From assembly GCA_009767595.1 (NCBI GenBank), contig VSDK01010725.1:235453-299452 (forward strand): a stretch of DNA of 64,000 nucleotides. Direction: 5' to 3'. Origin of the DNA: Symbiodinium kawagutii (Eukaryota; Sar; Dinophyceae; Suessiales; Symbiodiniaceae). Each line of letters opens with the position of its first letter. Positions within the stretch are counted from its first letter, which is position 1. The translations under genes were made by a program, and so were the position numbers. The notes under the pieces were generated by a model that saw only the letters and a list, made by a program, of their open reading frames with translations, made no database searches and was not told the DNA's origin. This document shows positions 54,022 through 64,000 of the stretch, piece by piece.

Positions 54022-54060
54022 ACCATCACCAACCATCACCAACCATCACCAAACATCACC
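54022..54060. repeat. 10-bp tandem repeat (AACCATCACC)
   Basis: Four copies at 10-bp period, the last with one change. Confidence 0.92.
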
Positions 54061-55981
54061 GTTGAAGTGCCCAAATGCCGCAGCATGATCACCACATCGG
54101 TATCCGCCCAGACACGCGTCGCACGGAGGCGCAGAACTGGGAGGCGAGAAGGGCCTGATGGCAACGGTTCTCATGAGACCAACCATTCGCAGGTAGGTGG
54201 GGTCCTAGGTGATCCGATTAGGAAAGTTTCTGGTACCTAGGTGTTCCTAGTAGGAAAGTTCCAAAGAATGCTCAACCGGAATCATTTGAATGGTTGACAA
54301 GGCGTACAGGGACAACAAATGGTGGTCACGGTCACTCATGCTGAGCTGGTCAAGACAGCCGATTACTGGTTCGTAGCCATGAGCATCCAATTTTTGCGTG
54401 GGAGATGAACCATCATTCTCCTCTACATATAACGTGGTCCAAACACCGGCACGCCAACACGCTGTCCCAAACTGACCAAAGGGAGAGAACAAAGATGGAC
54501 AAAGCACTCATGGTGGACCTCGCCATGGTGTCAGGGAGTTGTATCCCAATTTAGTCCAGCCAAGCTGCGTGAACAAGTCCTCCTCCAGCTCCTACCGCCG
54601 TCACGTGTCCAAGTGACGAGCCACAGCACAGCCTAGTATAGCCTCGTATCCACATGTGTCTATGGTGTCGAAGTTTCTCTCATCATCTCTCATCAGAATT
54701 GTTACGATGGTCAGTTGTGTAACAATTCTTGCCGAGGCCTACCTGAAGTTTCTGATCAAATGATTTCCAGCAGCACGCCGTGGCACACCACGTTATATTC
54801 CACTCCACAATCGCAGCTCACTGACTCACAAAGTGCCAATTTATCCACGGCCAATCATGTTTTACGCGTTAAGATTCCCTGCCACACACTGATCGTGGAC
54901 GCATGCTACTGTTTGCTAAATGTGATAAATAAAGATTGATAATTAACCACTTGATTAGCTCTTCCAACTATACCCGCAAAAATTGCTGAAACTTCACAGG
55001 GTGAGCTGGTCGATGTTGGCCGCCGTTTGTCTCAGGCACATTCCCACGTCAACACAATAAAAACACATACTGAAGAGGTTGACAGAACGATGCCATCTTG
55101 CGTTTCGGGTCACTTGGGCGGCTTTACTAGCAGCAGTAGCAGCAGCAGCAACCACAGAAGTAGTGATCCTAGAAGAGGCGTACGAATAGTAATTGCAATG
55201 GCATTAACAGGGGAAAAAGAACAACAGCAACAATAGCAGTAGCCATAAAAACTTAAAAACAACCGGTAATTGTTAACTTGTATCACAATAGTACAACAAT
55301 AATATAAGATACTAAGATATATGATATATGTAATTAACAATAGTTAATTGCATTTACTGATAACGATAGCAGCGGCAGTGAGAATCTTGAAAAGGTCAGA
55401 GTCTCGACTGTAGCAATACCAAAATACCCATAATATTCAGCAGTAACAGCAATAGATAATTGCGGTAGCAGTAGTAAAGTAGTAATAGAAATAGTGCTAG
55501 TAGTGGAACAGTCGTAATGGCGACAGTAACAAGATAATGAATACAGTGGTAGAGTGGTAGATCCAATAACCAAAGTAGTAGCAGCTGCGGTAGCAGCAGC
55601 GGTAGTAGTACTAGAAATAGAGCAACAGCCAACAGCTGTTCAAGCACAGGTTGGACACAATTCTACTTGCTCCGGAGTGTGCCAAGCGGAACGCGTTACT
55701 CTGTCATGGCACCAAAAAAGCCGCGATGTGGAGTCTGGAACCTGCTGATTTGCTTCAGGCTAGCGGCTAGCAGAAGAAGTGGTGGCCTATGCGACTGCCG
55801 AAGGGCGTCGCCACTGCTCGACATTGTTTGGGTCGATCCCTGGATACGGCTGATAACCTAATTCTGGACTACTAGGATGCTAGTAGGTCTCCCTCAGAGC
55901 GGATCTAGCCCAATGCACGAAACGCAAGCCCTGCGAGCACAGCTTCTTTGGACTGCGTTCAAAGCAACCCGAGCCCATCCA

Positions 55982-56530
55982 TCACATCAGTTGTATTACA
56001 TTAATTCGCATTGCTGTGAACACTAACATTCCACCCGCACTGGACCCAAATAGTTCCGTGCCCAAGAATGATAAATGAACATGGCAGAGGTGATTGGGGC
56101 TGTTTCCCAGGATTCCCACCAAAATGGCCTCGTATTCCTCAGCATCACCTAAGAGGTAGCCATCCATGATGGAGTCCATACCCCAAACGTGCTCCTGAGA
56201 CATCAAGCAAAAGCAAACCAACCTGCGGAATCTAAGAAAGTCATGTCGCCATGATACCGCTTTGGTAGCTTCCAACAGCCCGGCATGTCGCTCTTGGACT
56301 TGTGCCTTCGGAAAATGTGTGGCATGTGCACTTCCAAACTGTCCCATACCACAAAAAACCTCAGGCTCTCATGACACAAGCGCATGATCCTGTCCAACCC
56401 TCAACCCAGGTGGGCCAGACTTCACACACCTTCAGAGCTGGTGGCAGCTTGGAGACAAGGCACGTAGTAGGCTTGCCATGATTGAAATTTCTCCATGAAG
56501 GCATCTACCTCAGGGTTGGCAACATCGAAT
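55982..56530 (-). CDS. Candidate multi-exon segment, unrecognised
   Basis: Minus-strand frames read PYQFDVANPEVDAFMEKF (about 56530-56430), then LDRIMRLCHESLRFFVVW and HMPHIFRRHKSKSD (56397-56203), then SIMDGYLLGDAEEYEAIL (about 56185-56100). Joining them would need very short gaps of about 28-30 bp, which begin with GT and end with AG. Those could be tiny introns or decay of a pseudogene. No domain is recognised. It is about 0.6 kb downstream of the GT25 exons on the same strand. Confidence 0.25.
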
Positions 56531-57101
56531 TGATATGGAAACTCACGGAGCCAACATTCACATGACGTACATGTCAGAGCTTGATGACTTTGTGACTTCA
56601 GTTTTGCAAATCTCTCAGTGGCTCGCCAAAACTCGCATTCGTAACTGGAATTCCAAGCAACTCAACAATCAATCATTGGAATATCAGGTTGGCGCATGCC
56701 AAGGGAAAAAAACTCACAAAGTTCCCCAAACACCTGGAATTGCGACAATAAACCGCCACCACCAGGACTGAGGGACAGTGGCCATTGTTTGGATGTCCGA
56801 ATCCTCTGCCTCTTCGCTCTTGGGACTGAAGAAAACCATGCTGCCTACACCATGTCAAGGAGCGCACGCTACAAGCTGCCATGAGAGAGAGAAAGAGAGT
56901 GGGGAAAGGAACTTGAAATTTCATACATGAACAGTTCAACAAACAGTTCAACAGTCTGCAACAAACAGTTCACCAACATCAACATCACTTCAAATCAATA
57001 CAAAGATGTCGGGCATGCCACTGAACCCAGCAGAGCATCTTGGTATTCGTTCATCCTGACCCCCTAAAAGGCTTCACTATGCTTCACTGAAAGCTGCACA
57101 C

Positions 57102-58524
57102 CTGGCTCCACTTGGAAGCACCGGCCACGCTGGCAGAGCCAAGATGAGAGGGCGTGATCCACCTGACTGCGAGGAAGAACGTACCCAGAGACCACTGCAG
57201 TTTTGGATCGTACCCGTACTAGGTGCATGACAAAAAGTGAGAAACAGTTCCCTTTCCCTCCTTTTTGGAACATCAAAAAATATGACAAAGTATTGAAACT
57301 ATAGAAAGACCATGGAAAACCAAGAGAAACCTAAGGAAATTCATGGAAATTCCATTGAAAAAGTGAGGCCTGTCCACCAACGGGAAATGCGCATGAGAGT
57401 AGCTCTTGTGCTGCTTCCTTTCGGACCGCCCAGGCAAAGAGCCCAAAGCACGGTTGCCGCATGGGGCGCACAGGGACCTTGGGCTTTCTGGGTGCACGAA
57501 GTGAAGCATCTCTGTACACGAAATCTCTTGAACTTGCGAAACTGTTTGACAGACAGGCTACAGTCAAAACGAGGCTGTTCCTAAAACTCACTTTGGCCTC
57601 CAACCGACCCAGCCCTCCCAGCCCTCCCAGCCCTCCGACCTCAATCTCTTCCAGCTTCGATTCACCCACAATCGCAGGATGGGGCCGACCATCGTCATCG
57701 TGATATCCCAGAAACAAGGCCTGCCAGTCATCAGGCAAAGCTGCGATGGTCTTTGCCACCACCTTTTCTGCATCAGGAATCGTCGCCAGGATGTCATCTT
57801 CCAAGATCAGGCCCCACTTTGCCTGGACAAACACTTGTAGCAAGTACCAGAGACAGTCAGCAACATCTGCACCAAGTTCATTGAACAGACAGAATCCCAA
57901 GTCCAAATCGCTAAGCCATCGCTAAGCTTCGGACAGTAGGATGTTCCGCCACTGCTTTCAAAGCTAAGCGATGAGACATGGCACAAGCGATGCCTCCCAT
58001 GGTGAGGTGGTTGTCGAAATGCAGTAAACGTCCCTCGCTGTGGACGATGGTGTAAGCTCCGCGTCGCCTGGCATGCCTGGCTAGGGAAGAACAACCAGCT
58101 TAGCACACTGCACTAACCACAACTACCACGACCCAACAAGTTCACTGAGTGAAGAACTGAGTTCAATCATCTTCAATCGTCAGCTCCAGCAATTGAACCA
58201 TCATTCTTAGCCATTCACGCGTCAACATCATGTCAACATCGTCTCTCAACCACTAAAACTCACCACATCACCACATCAATTCACCAGCATGGTCACCACA
58301 GGTGGACCACAGGTGGACCACAGGTGGACCCATGGACCCAGCCGTGGATCTGGCCACGTGCCACGTGCCTTGCCCGGTCCAAGGCGTCGTCGCTGACGAT
58401 CTGCGCCAGCGCCGGGCTGCGCAGCGTCAGCTGCTGTCCGTCCACGGCATCGATGCGGCGGATCTGCTGCGCCAGGCCCCGACTCGCGAAGTCCAAGCGC
58501 TGAAGCAGCAGATCCTCGGGCGGG
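57102..58524 (-). CDS. Glycosyltransferase family 25-like gene, four exons (partial)
   Basis: Four segments join in frame to give a GT25 (LPS/procollagen galactosyltransferase-like) core. Exon A, 58524-58369, contains IRRIDAVDGQQL. Exon B, 58067-57917, contains MGGIACAMSHRLALKAVAE. Exon C, 57822-57382, contains WGLILEDDI with the metal-binding acidic motif, LPDDWQALFLGYHDD, and GLFAWAVRKEAAQELL. Exon D, 57162-57102, contains VDHALSSWL. Introns are 301, 94 and 219 bp. The first two start with GC and the third with GT, and all end in AG; the phases agree at every join. A GTGAGT inside exon C suggests an optional in-frame intron. The 5' exons and true start are not found. A 9-bp repeat encodes Gly-Leu-Gly in exon C. 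It would transfer sugars in the secretory pathway. Confidence 0.65.
58294..58330. repeat. 11-bp tandem repeat (ACAGGTGGACC)
   Basis: Three copies, inside the first intron of the GT25 gene. Confidence 0.9.
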
Positions 58525-58569
58525 CTGAGGCAAGTGGTGACAACCAGTGGTGACAACCAGCATCAAAGA

Positions 58570-61500
58570 ACTAGTTGGCATAGGTTGTTGGCATAGGTTA
58601 GATTAGGCTAGTATACGAAAAAACTAGATATGGTAACATAGGCGAAGATTGCTGGAACCAGTTGGCATATCTCAATGTTACTAGTTCATATTGTCGTTCA
58701 TTGATGCTTAACATTCGTTTAGGTGAGGGGCAACCCTCCCCAAAAAAAAACTGATTTAGAATCGTTAATTAGGTAATGGTAATCGTTCAGAATGGTATGC
58801 ATTGGCTACTGGGGGCAATGTTGATTGATGGCAAAAATCGGAACAACCACTTGTTTTCTACGGGGATTTTTTAGATGTTATGAAGCAAAAAAAATAAGGA
58901 GAACACCTGGAAGAACCACTCACACCTCACAACGTGAAACCGTGCAATGACTTAAGATCAAGAATAGCCATGAATAGCCAACACCGATTCACAGGACAAT
59001 CACGGAGAAGTCGATCGGCGTGAAATGCTCAATTTAGATCCTTCAACTCCGCTTGGATGGAGCACCGTAGGCTCTTCTTATTACAACTTTAATTCCATGT
59101 AGTTCCAGCCTATCCTTCTAAATCATGTTCCGAGAGTGCCTGAGCCCAAACCCACTGAGCTTTCAATAAAGACCATTGAACTAAACCTGATAGCTAACTA
59201 TGATACATTGGGTGTCCAGTATGGTCAAAGAAAAGATACTGCAACAAATAGTCCAATGAATGGTCCACCATAGCTTATCAATGTTGCCTTGTCACACTCA
59301 AAACTCACGGCTTCCTCACTTGGGGCGCATCTTCAAACATCGTCGCTCGGTTTTAGAACAATGCTGGACACGGGTAAACGCTGAGGAGTAAACAATCGAA
59401 CGTCAAGAGAATGCAGTCTGTTGAAAAGGTCACCAGAATTGGGAGAAGCATAAATAATTTTGACCCAACCTGTCACACGACCAGAAGCTTAACCCAATGC
59501 TACCATTCGAGTCTTGAAAACAAATGATTCGAAAACTGATTTAGAAGACTTAGACATGACCGAAGTTTGTTGCGACCAGCCAAGGTATCTGAATTTCAAA
59601 CCTTCCAAACGGTACAAAATGTGCAAGTAGATGGCAGCTGGGGACATGTGAGCGTGGTTTTGGGGACCCCCCAATCATCCAGTTCATTAACCACACATAG
59701 CAGTAAGAAACAAAGTGTGTTTGGGGGCCCTCCAAATCATCCTTCATTGACATTCATTGACGATTTATAGCAATAATTGGTACTAAACATTACTAAACCA
59801 TTTTTGAGATTCCCAATTTTGAGAAACCCCCATGTTTTGGACAGCCTCATACTGTGCAAGGATCTTTTCGGTCCTCCCTGCGGGCCAAGTTGATGTAAAC
59901 AGCACACCACTCCGTGTCTTCGGCCCCTTCCCAGAATGCAGGATCCAATTCCAGAGCTGAATCCTCCAAACCTAAGCCGCAAGTTCAGAAATAAAAACGT
60001 GAAAATAAAAATAATGCAAAATTCCCGATATGATTCAAATTTTCATCAATAATATACATGTCACAATTTTAGCGATATAAATCGTTGCCAACAGGTCACC
60101 CTTCTTGAGCGGCAGGTCATTCGTGACAGCGGCACGACACAGCGCAGCGGTACTCCGATGTGCCAATGTCGTCCATCTTGTGTCGTGGCGGCTTGTGACC
60201 GCCCTGGCGGTAAGCAAAGCACCTGGCCATCACAATACTTTCTAAGGCCCACGGAAGAATTTTGAAGAAATCATTGGCTCGCTGGGTGGTACATCCGTTC
60301 ACTGCTTTCTGGAGGGCATGCTACAGGAACTTACTAGGTAATTTTCCTTGCCAATCGCCACAGGAGGGGCGTGGATGGTGTGGCTCTTTCAGTACGGGTC
60401 ACAAGCACAGCACCTGAGGATCAGAAGCTCATCCGAATCGAATGATGTTCACCACAAGCACTTCACCATCTCCCCCTAAACCTTCCGAACATCTCCCAAG
60501 ATATCCGTTGCTATGAAGGGTTTCTTGCCATTACCATTTTCATCTCGATCCCCTAGCAGTCCGCCTATGGCCAGGCATCGTGGGTTGCCGCCATTCCACA
60601 GCACCGGTCTCTTCCTGTCAAGTGCCAAGATAAACATCACAGGAATTCAGGACTGATAGGAACGTTTAAAAAAAGCCAGATGTTCAATATTTGCAAAAGC
60701 AAAGCTGCTCCATCAACCAATTGGAAGACCATTTCTTGGCAGTTCACAACCGTAAACATCACAGCTGATATGACCCAAACAAGCTGCTCGGCTCCATTCG
60801 GCTCCGTACAGCCCCCATAAGGATCAAGCTCTAGCGCCTCAGGGTGCTCAAAGAACTATCTTCCTACTCCTTAAGCTCCCAAAGCTCGGGGGATCCCAAA
60901 ATTCAAGGGCCGAAGATGGTCCAAGATCGCGTCAGCACTTTTTGGGGCCAAGCCCGTGCGCCTACTCTGCAGCCGTGCCAGGCAACGATGTGGAATTGCG
61001 GGGCCACACTGGACCATGGCACGTGCTGCCGGCAAAGTCATGGTTTCTCCATGGGCGGTCCCAGTCTGAGGTACCAAAGGATGTCTGAGTACCTTTCTGA
61101 ATTTGGAAACACTAAATTTGCACACATCTTTCACATGTATTGGGATTTCCTGAATAACTTTCTGAATGCGAATGTGACTGCAGACGCGACATGGCGCGAC
61201 ACAGTTTCGTTTTCTTCATGTGTTGTAATGCGCATGGAATGATAGAAAGTAACCAAGGGGTACTCATTGATCCTTCGCCAAATGAAACCACAAAGCCCTA
61301 CAAATATGCAAAATACATTCACAAATGCATTGAATGTGCACGAATGCATGTATATACTTCATGTGTGTATGTATGTCTTTACATATGTGGTAAAAATCTA
61401 CGTAAAGATGTGTAATTTGCGTGTGTTCATCCGTGTGTGCGTGTGTGTGTGTGTGTGTGCGTGCATGTGGTTGGCGCCAGACATTCTCATGCCCGTGCCT

Positions 61501-64000
61501 ATGTCACCTCTACGTGAAGACAAGATCATTGCACGCTGTGATCGTTCAAGGCATTGCCCTTCCTGAACCGCCAATGCATCGCAAGGAGATCATGGCCCCG
61601 AGAGTTTCATCACTGGTGATTTCACTCCCTTTCCGATCCCTACACTTGAGACAAACCACTTCTGCTACTTCTACCAACCACATCCAACCACCAACTACTA
61701 ACACCTACTAACTCCTTATGACCCCTTACTCAACTCTTTTGAAGAGTTGCAACACCCCAAGGCACAGACCACAGTGGTCTCCCCTTCCTGTCCATGGCAC
61801 CAGCGCTGCTGCTGGGCTTCGCGCCCAGCTTCTCAAGCTCGAATTCTCCTTTTCCAACCTGCAGAGACGAACTCGTGGTGGAGCCCCTTGGTGCCCCTGT
61901 GAGTTAAAACTCCTTGGAATTCGTGAGCCCCTGTGAGGAGAGATTCAGAGAGACATTCACAAATCATGGTTCAATTATTCCATTGTGGTTCCCTCTCTTG
62001 AACTCAGCTTTTCTTTCGGAAGCTTGCACACTGACGGCCCGGCCGGCAACACTTCTGACTGACTTCCTGCTGGCGGAAATGCTCGGGAACACCAAGATTT
62101 TGCAGACAGCGTTGCTGGAAAGCACTCTATTCATTTCGAACAGTGTCGGATTGGAATAGAGCTTGCGCATCATCACCGATCTTGCGGTTTCTTCGGGGTA
62201 TCAATATATGCAGATTTGCTTCGGACCTCGGTCAAGAGTTGACTCTGCTGCCTTTATTTTTATCAAAAGAATGTAGATTCAGCTTCTGTTGCGTGGATTT
62301 CGTGCAGTTGGCAGAATTCCACAAACAATTTTCCTGTACACGACAGCGTGCGAACTGACAGGAGTCTGGGAGTATGGCAGCGAAGCCTGCCCCCACTGGC
62401 GCCTGCCTTCTTCAAATGCTCACAACTGATCTTCAAAAAAATAATGCAATGCCACGCGCGAGTGTTGCGGTGGCAGGGACAGCACTGTGTTTTCTGCCCA
62501 TGGGACTTGATAAAGAATGAAATTGTGGCGATCAGCTGCTGGCTCAGCACTCTCAACTGTCTTCACAGGTATAAGAGGAGGCATCTGCCCGGGTGGCTCC
62601 GCCAGTCTCCCCGCCACATCCCGCCACCAACAGGCTGCCAAGCGTAAGGGTCAACCAAGTCCCCTGAAAACACAAGGACGAGGTGAAGGCACTGGAAGCA
62701 CAAATCATTGCAACGAGAGCGACTGCAAGGGCAATGCCTCCGTTCATCCTGGAAGGGAAACCGAAACCAAATCCACGTTCCAACATGGAGCTTTCGTCGT
62801 CGTACTCCTCTTGGTGCAGAACGGCCTGAGCAGGCAGCATGGTTTTCATGAGCACAACCCCAATCAAACATGCGCCCAACTAGGCTGCACCCCCAACAAA
62901 ATCTACAGAGGGATCATTTGGAAACAGCTGGACACGGCTCGACGATGAAATTTCTTGAAATTTCGTACAGAGGGATGAAAATCTAGAGAAATCTACGGAG
63001 GGATCATATGGAAATTTGCGGAATGCACCTTCGCCTTGTCGGAAAGAGTTTCATCTGCGCTGATCTTCTCGTTGCTGTGGCTGTCGGTGCCTTGGTCACC
63101 CGGTGGCGTTCCGGCTCAGGTTGGCGCTACGCGAATGCAGGTTTTCGAAGGGCCCCTGAGCCGCCACAGGACAGGGTGAGGATGGCCAAATGATTTTTCT
63201 CCCTCAGGGCAACCGCCAACCACTTCACCAGGCCAAGAATTTCATAATTTCATATCCTTTCATATCTGTGATCCTTACAGGCCCCGTGATGGAACCACAT
63301 CTGCCATCTAAGTCTTCGACGGATGCCCCTTGCAAATCTGGAATCTGAAATCGGTCGATGAGCCAAAGAAAGGTTATCAGAAACCAATGCAAAGAATCCA
63401 ATGCTTCTGATCAAAACAGCTCCTGATGCCATTTGAGTATCCGTAAAAAAATCATCTGTGGATCACAAATGCAAGTTCTGCTTAACTTTTTGCATACTAG
63501 TGAAATTCTCAGTATGCCATCTGCCCATGATCGCTTTTGGTTCAAGATTTGTGCAATGGAAACACCCTAAAATTCAGTTGTTTCTCCTGGACAGCCGGGA
63601 GCACTGAGACCTGAACTGATCAAACGCTCGTAGGTCTCATCGCCGGGAACCGCTGTGCTGGCTTGGCTTTCGTAACCTGAGGCACCGGCGTTCAATCTCC
63701 CAGGCGGTCATGAATCGGGTTGGAAAGTGTCAAGATGAATGGAATGAGGCCGACCAAAAAACGCAAATCCTGGTGGAGCATCGTCGTTGCTTAATGGTGC
63801 TTCGCCAGGTGTTAATGGTGGTCAACCATGGCCAATGATGGGTTATGAGGGCCAGGATGGTGATGATTAGAGGTGATCACGTAGTAATGCAGAGTTGTTC
63901 ACTGATGCATGTAACGTTCTGGCAACATTTTGGCCACTGCAGGAAGGTAAACGGCCAAAGCAGGTGCCAAGAAACGATCCCACGCAGACTTGCCCTTGAC
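58570..64000. other. Gene-free spacer with possible 5' exons of the GT25 gene
   Basis: The missing N-terminal GT25 exons should lie here on the minus strand, but no segment with the expected Asn-Leu-x-x-R start was identified. Weak minus-strand protein-like snippets occur near 60.1-60.3, 60.9-61.1 and 62.0-62.15 kb. A (GT)n run lies at 61437-61460. Confidence 0.45.
62553..62879 (-). CDS. Candidate exon with one membrane segment
   Basis: The minus frame contains LHQEEYDDESSMLERGFG and then a hydrophobic run, GGIALAVALVAMICASSAF. A pyrimidine-rich acceptor (TTTTCAG) follows. In another frame GDLVDPYAWQPVGGGMWRG continues, which could be the next exon. Unrecognised and weakly supported. Confidence 0.2.
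   Translation of the reverse strand: MGACLIGVVLMKTMLPAQAVLHQEEYDDESSMLERGFGFGFPSRMNGGIALAVALVAMICASSAFTSSLCFQGTWLTLTLGSLLVAGCGGETGGATRADASSYTCEDS

Larger units (their letters stand above)
50560..55980. other. Gene-free spacer
   Basis: Holds many short tandem repeats and a region of AGT/AGC trinucleotide-like degeneracy at 55100-55650. Overlapping ORFs of about 200 codons on opposite strands at 51.9-52.6 kb look non-coding. No domain is seen. Confidence 0.5.

Overview
This is a stretch of gene-poor, repeat-rich nuclear DNA from a eukaryote, most likely a dinoflagellate alga (Symbiodinium-like). That assignment is inference. It rests on the huge spacers, pervasive short tandem repeats, short exons that join best with GC as well as GT donors, and two very large LINE-like polyproteins. 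No rRNA, tRNA, CRISPR or prokaryotic signals are visible.

Layout: 1-7.2 kb is spacer with simple repeats. At 7.2-8.0 kb (minus) is an uninterrupted 243-residue HIT-superfamily gene with a zinc ribbon. 8-22 kb is spacer with a few weak exon-like segments. 22.1-22.9 kb is a (GTCT)n/(GT)n microsatellite. 23.1-37.5 kb (minus) is the centrepiece: two diverged LINE-like retrotransposons, head to tail. Each has the order endonuclease, reverse transcriptase, about ten C2H2/C2HC zinc fingers, linker, ubiquitin-specific-protease (USP)-like domain. The first element (E1) and the 5' half of the second (E2) share one 3198-codon frame; the rest of E2 lies in a 1628-codon frame joined by a -1 shift. 37.7-40.0 kb is about 2.2 kb of a pure 8-bp satellite. 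43.4-50.5 kb (minus) is an array of alternating acidic and basic coding modules, including 340-bp tandem units. 55.9-56.5 kb holds unrecognised exon-like segments. 57.1-58.5 kb (minus) is a four-exon piece of a glycosyltransferase family 25 gene. The rest to 64 kb is spacer.

The most unusual feature is inside the retroelements. In both, the low-complexity linker between zinc fingers and USP domain hides a second ORF of about 300 codons in the +1 frame. The two hidden ORFs start at the same place, just after a +1-frame TGA, have nearly the same length, end in Lys-Gly tails, and are clearly homologous, while the main frame across the same DNA is not. This looks like an overprinted gene, perhaps the nucleic-acid-binding protein of the element. 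Together the elements appear to encode target cleavage (EN), copying (RT), nucleic-acid binding (zinc fingers and hidden ORF) and a deubiquitinase-like activity.
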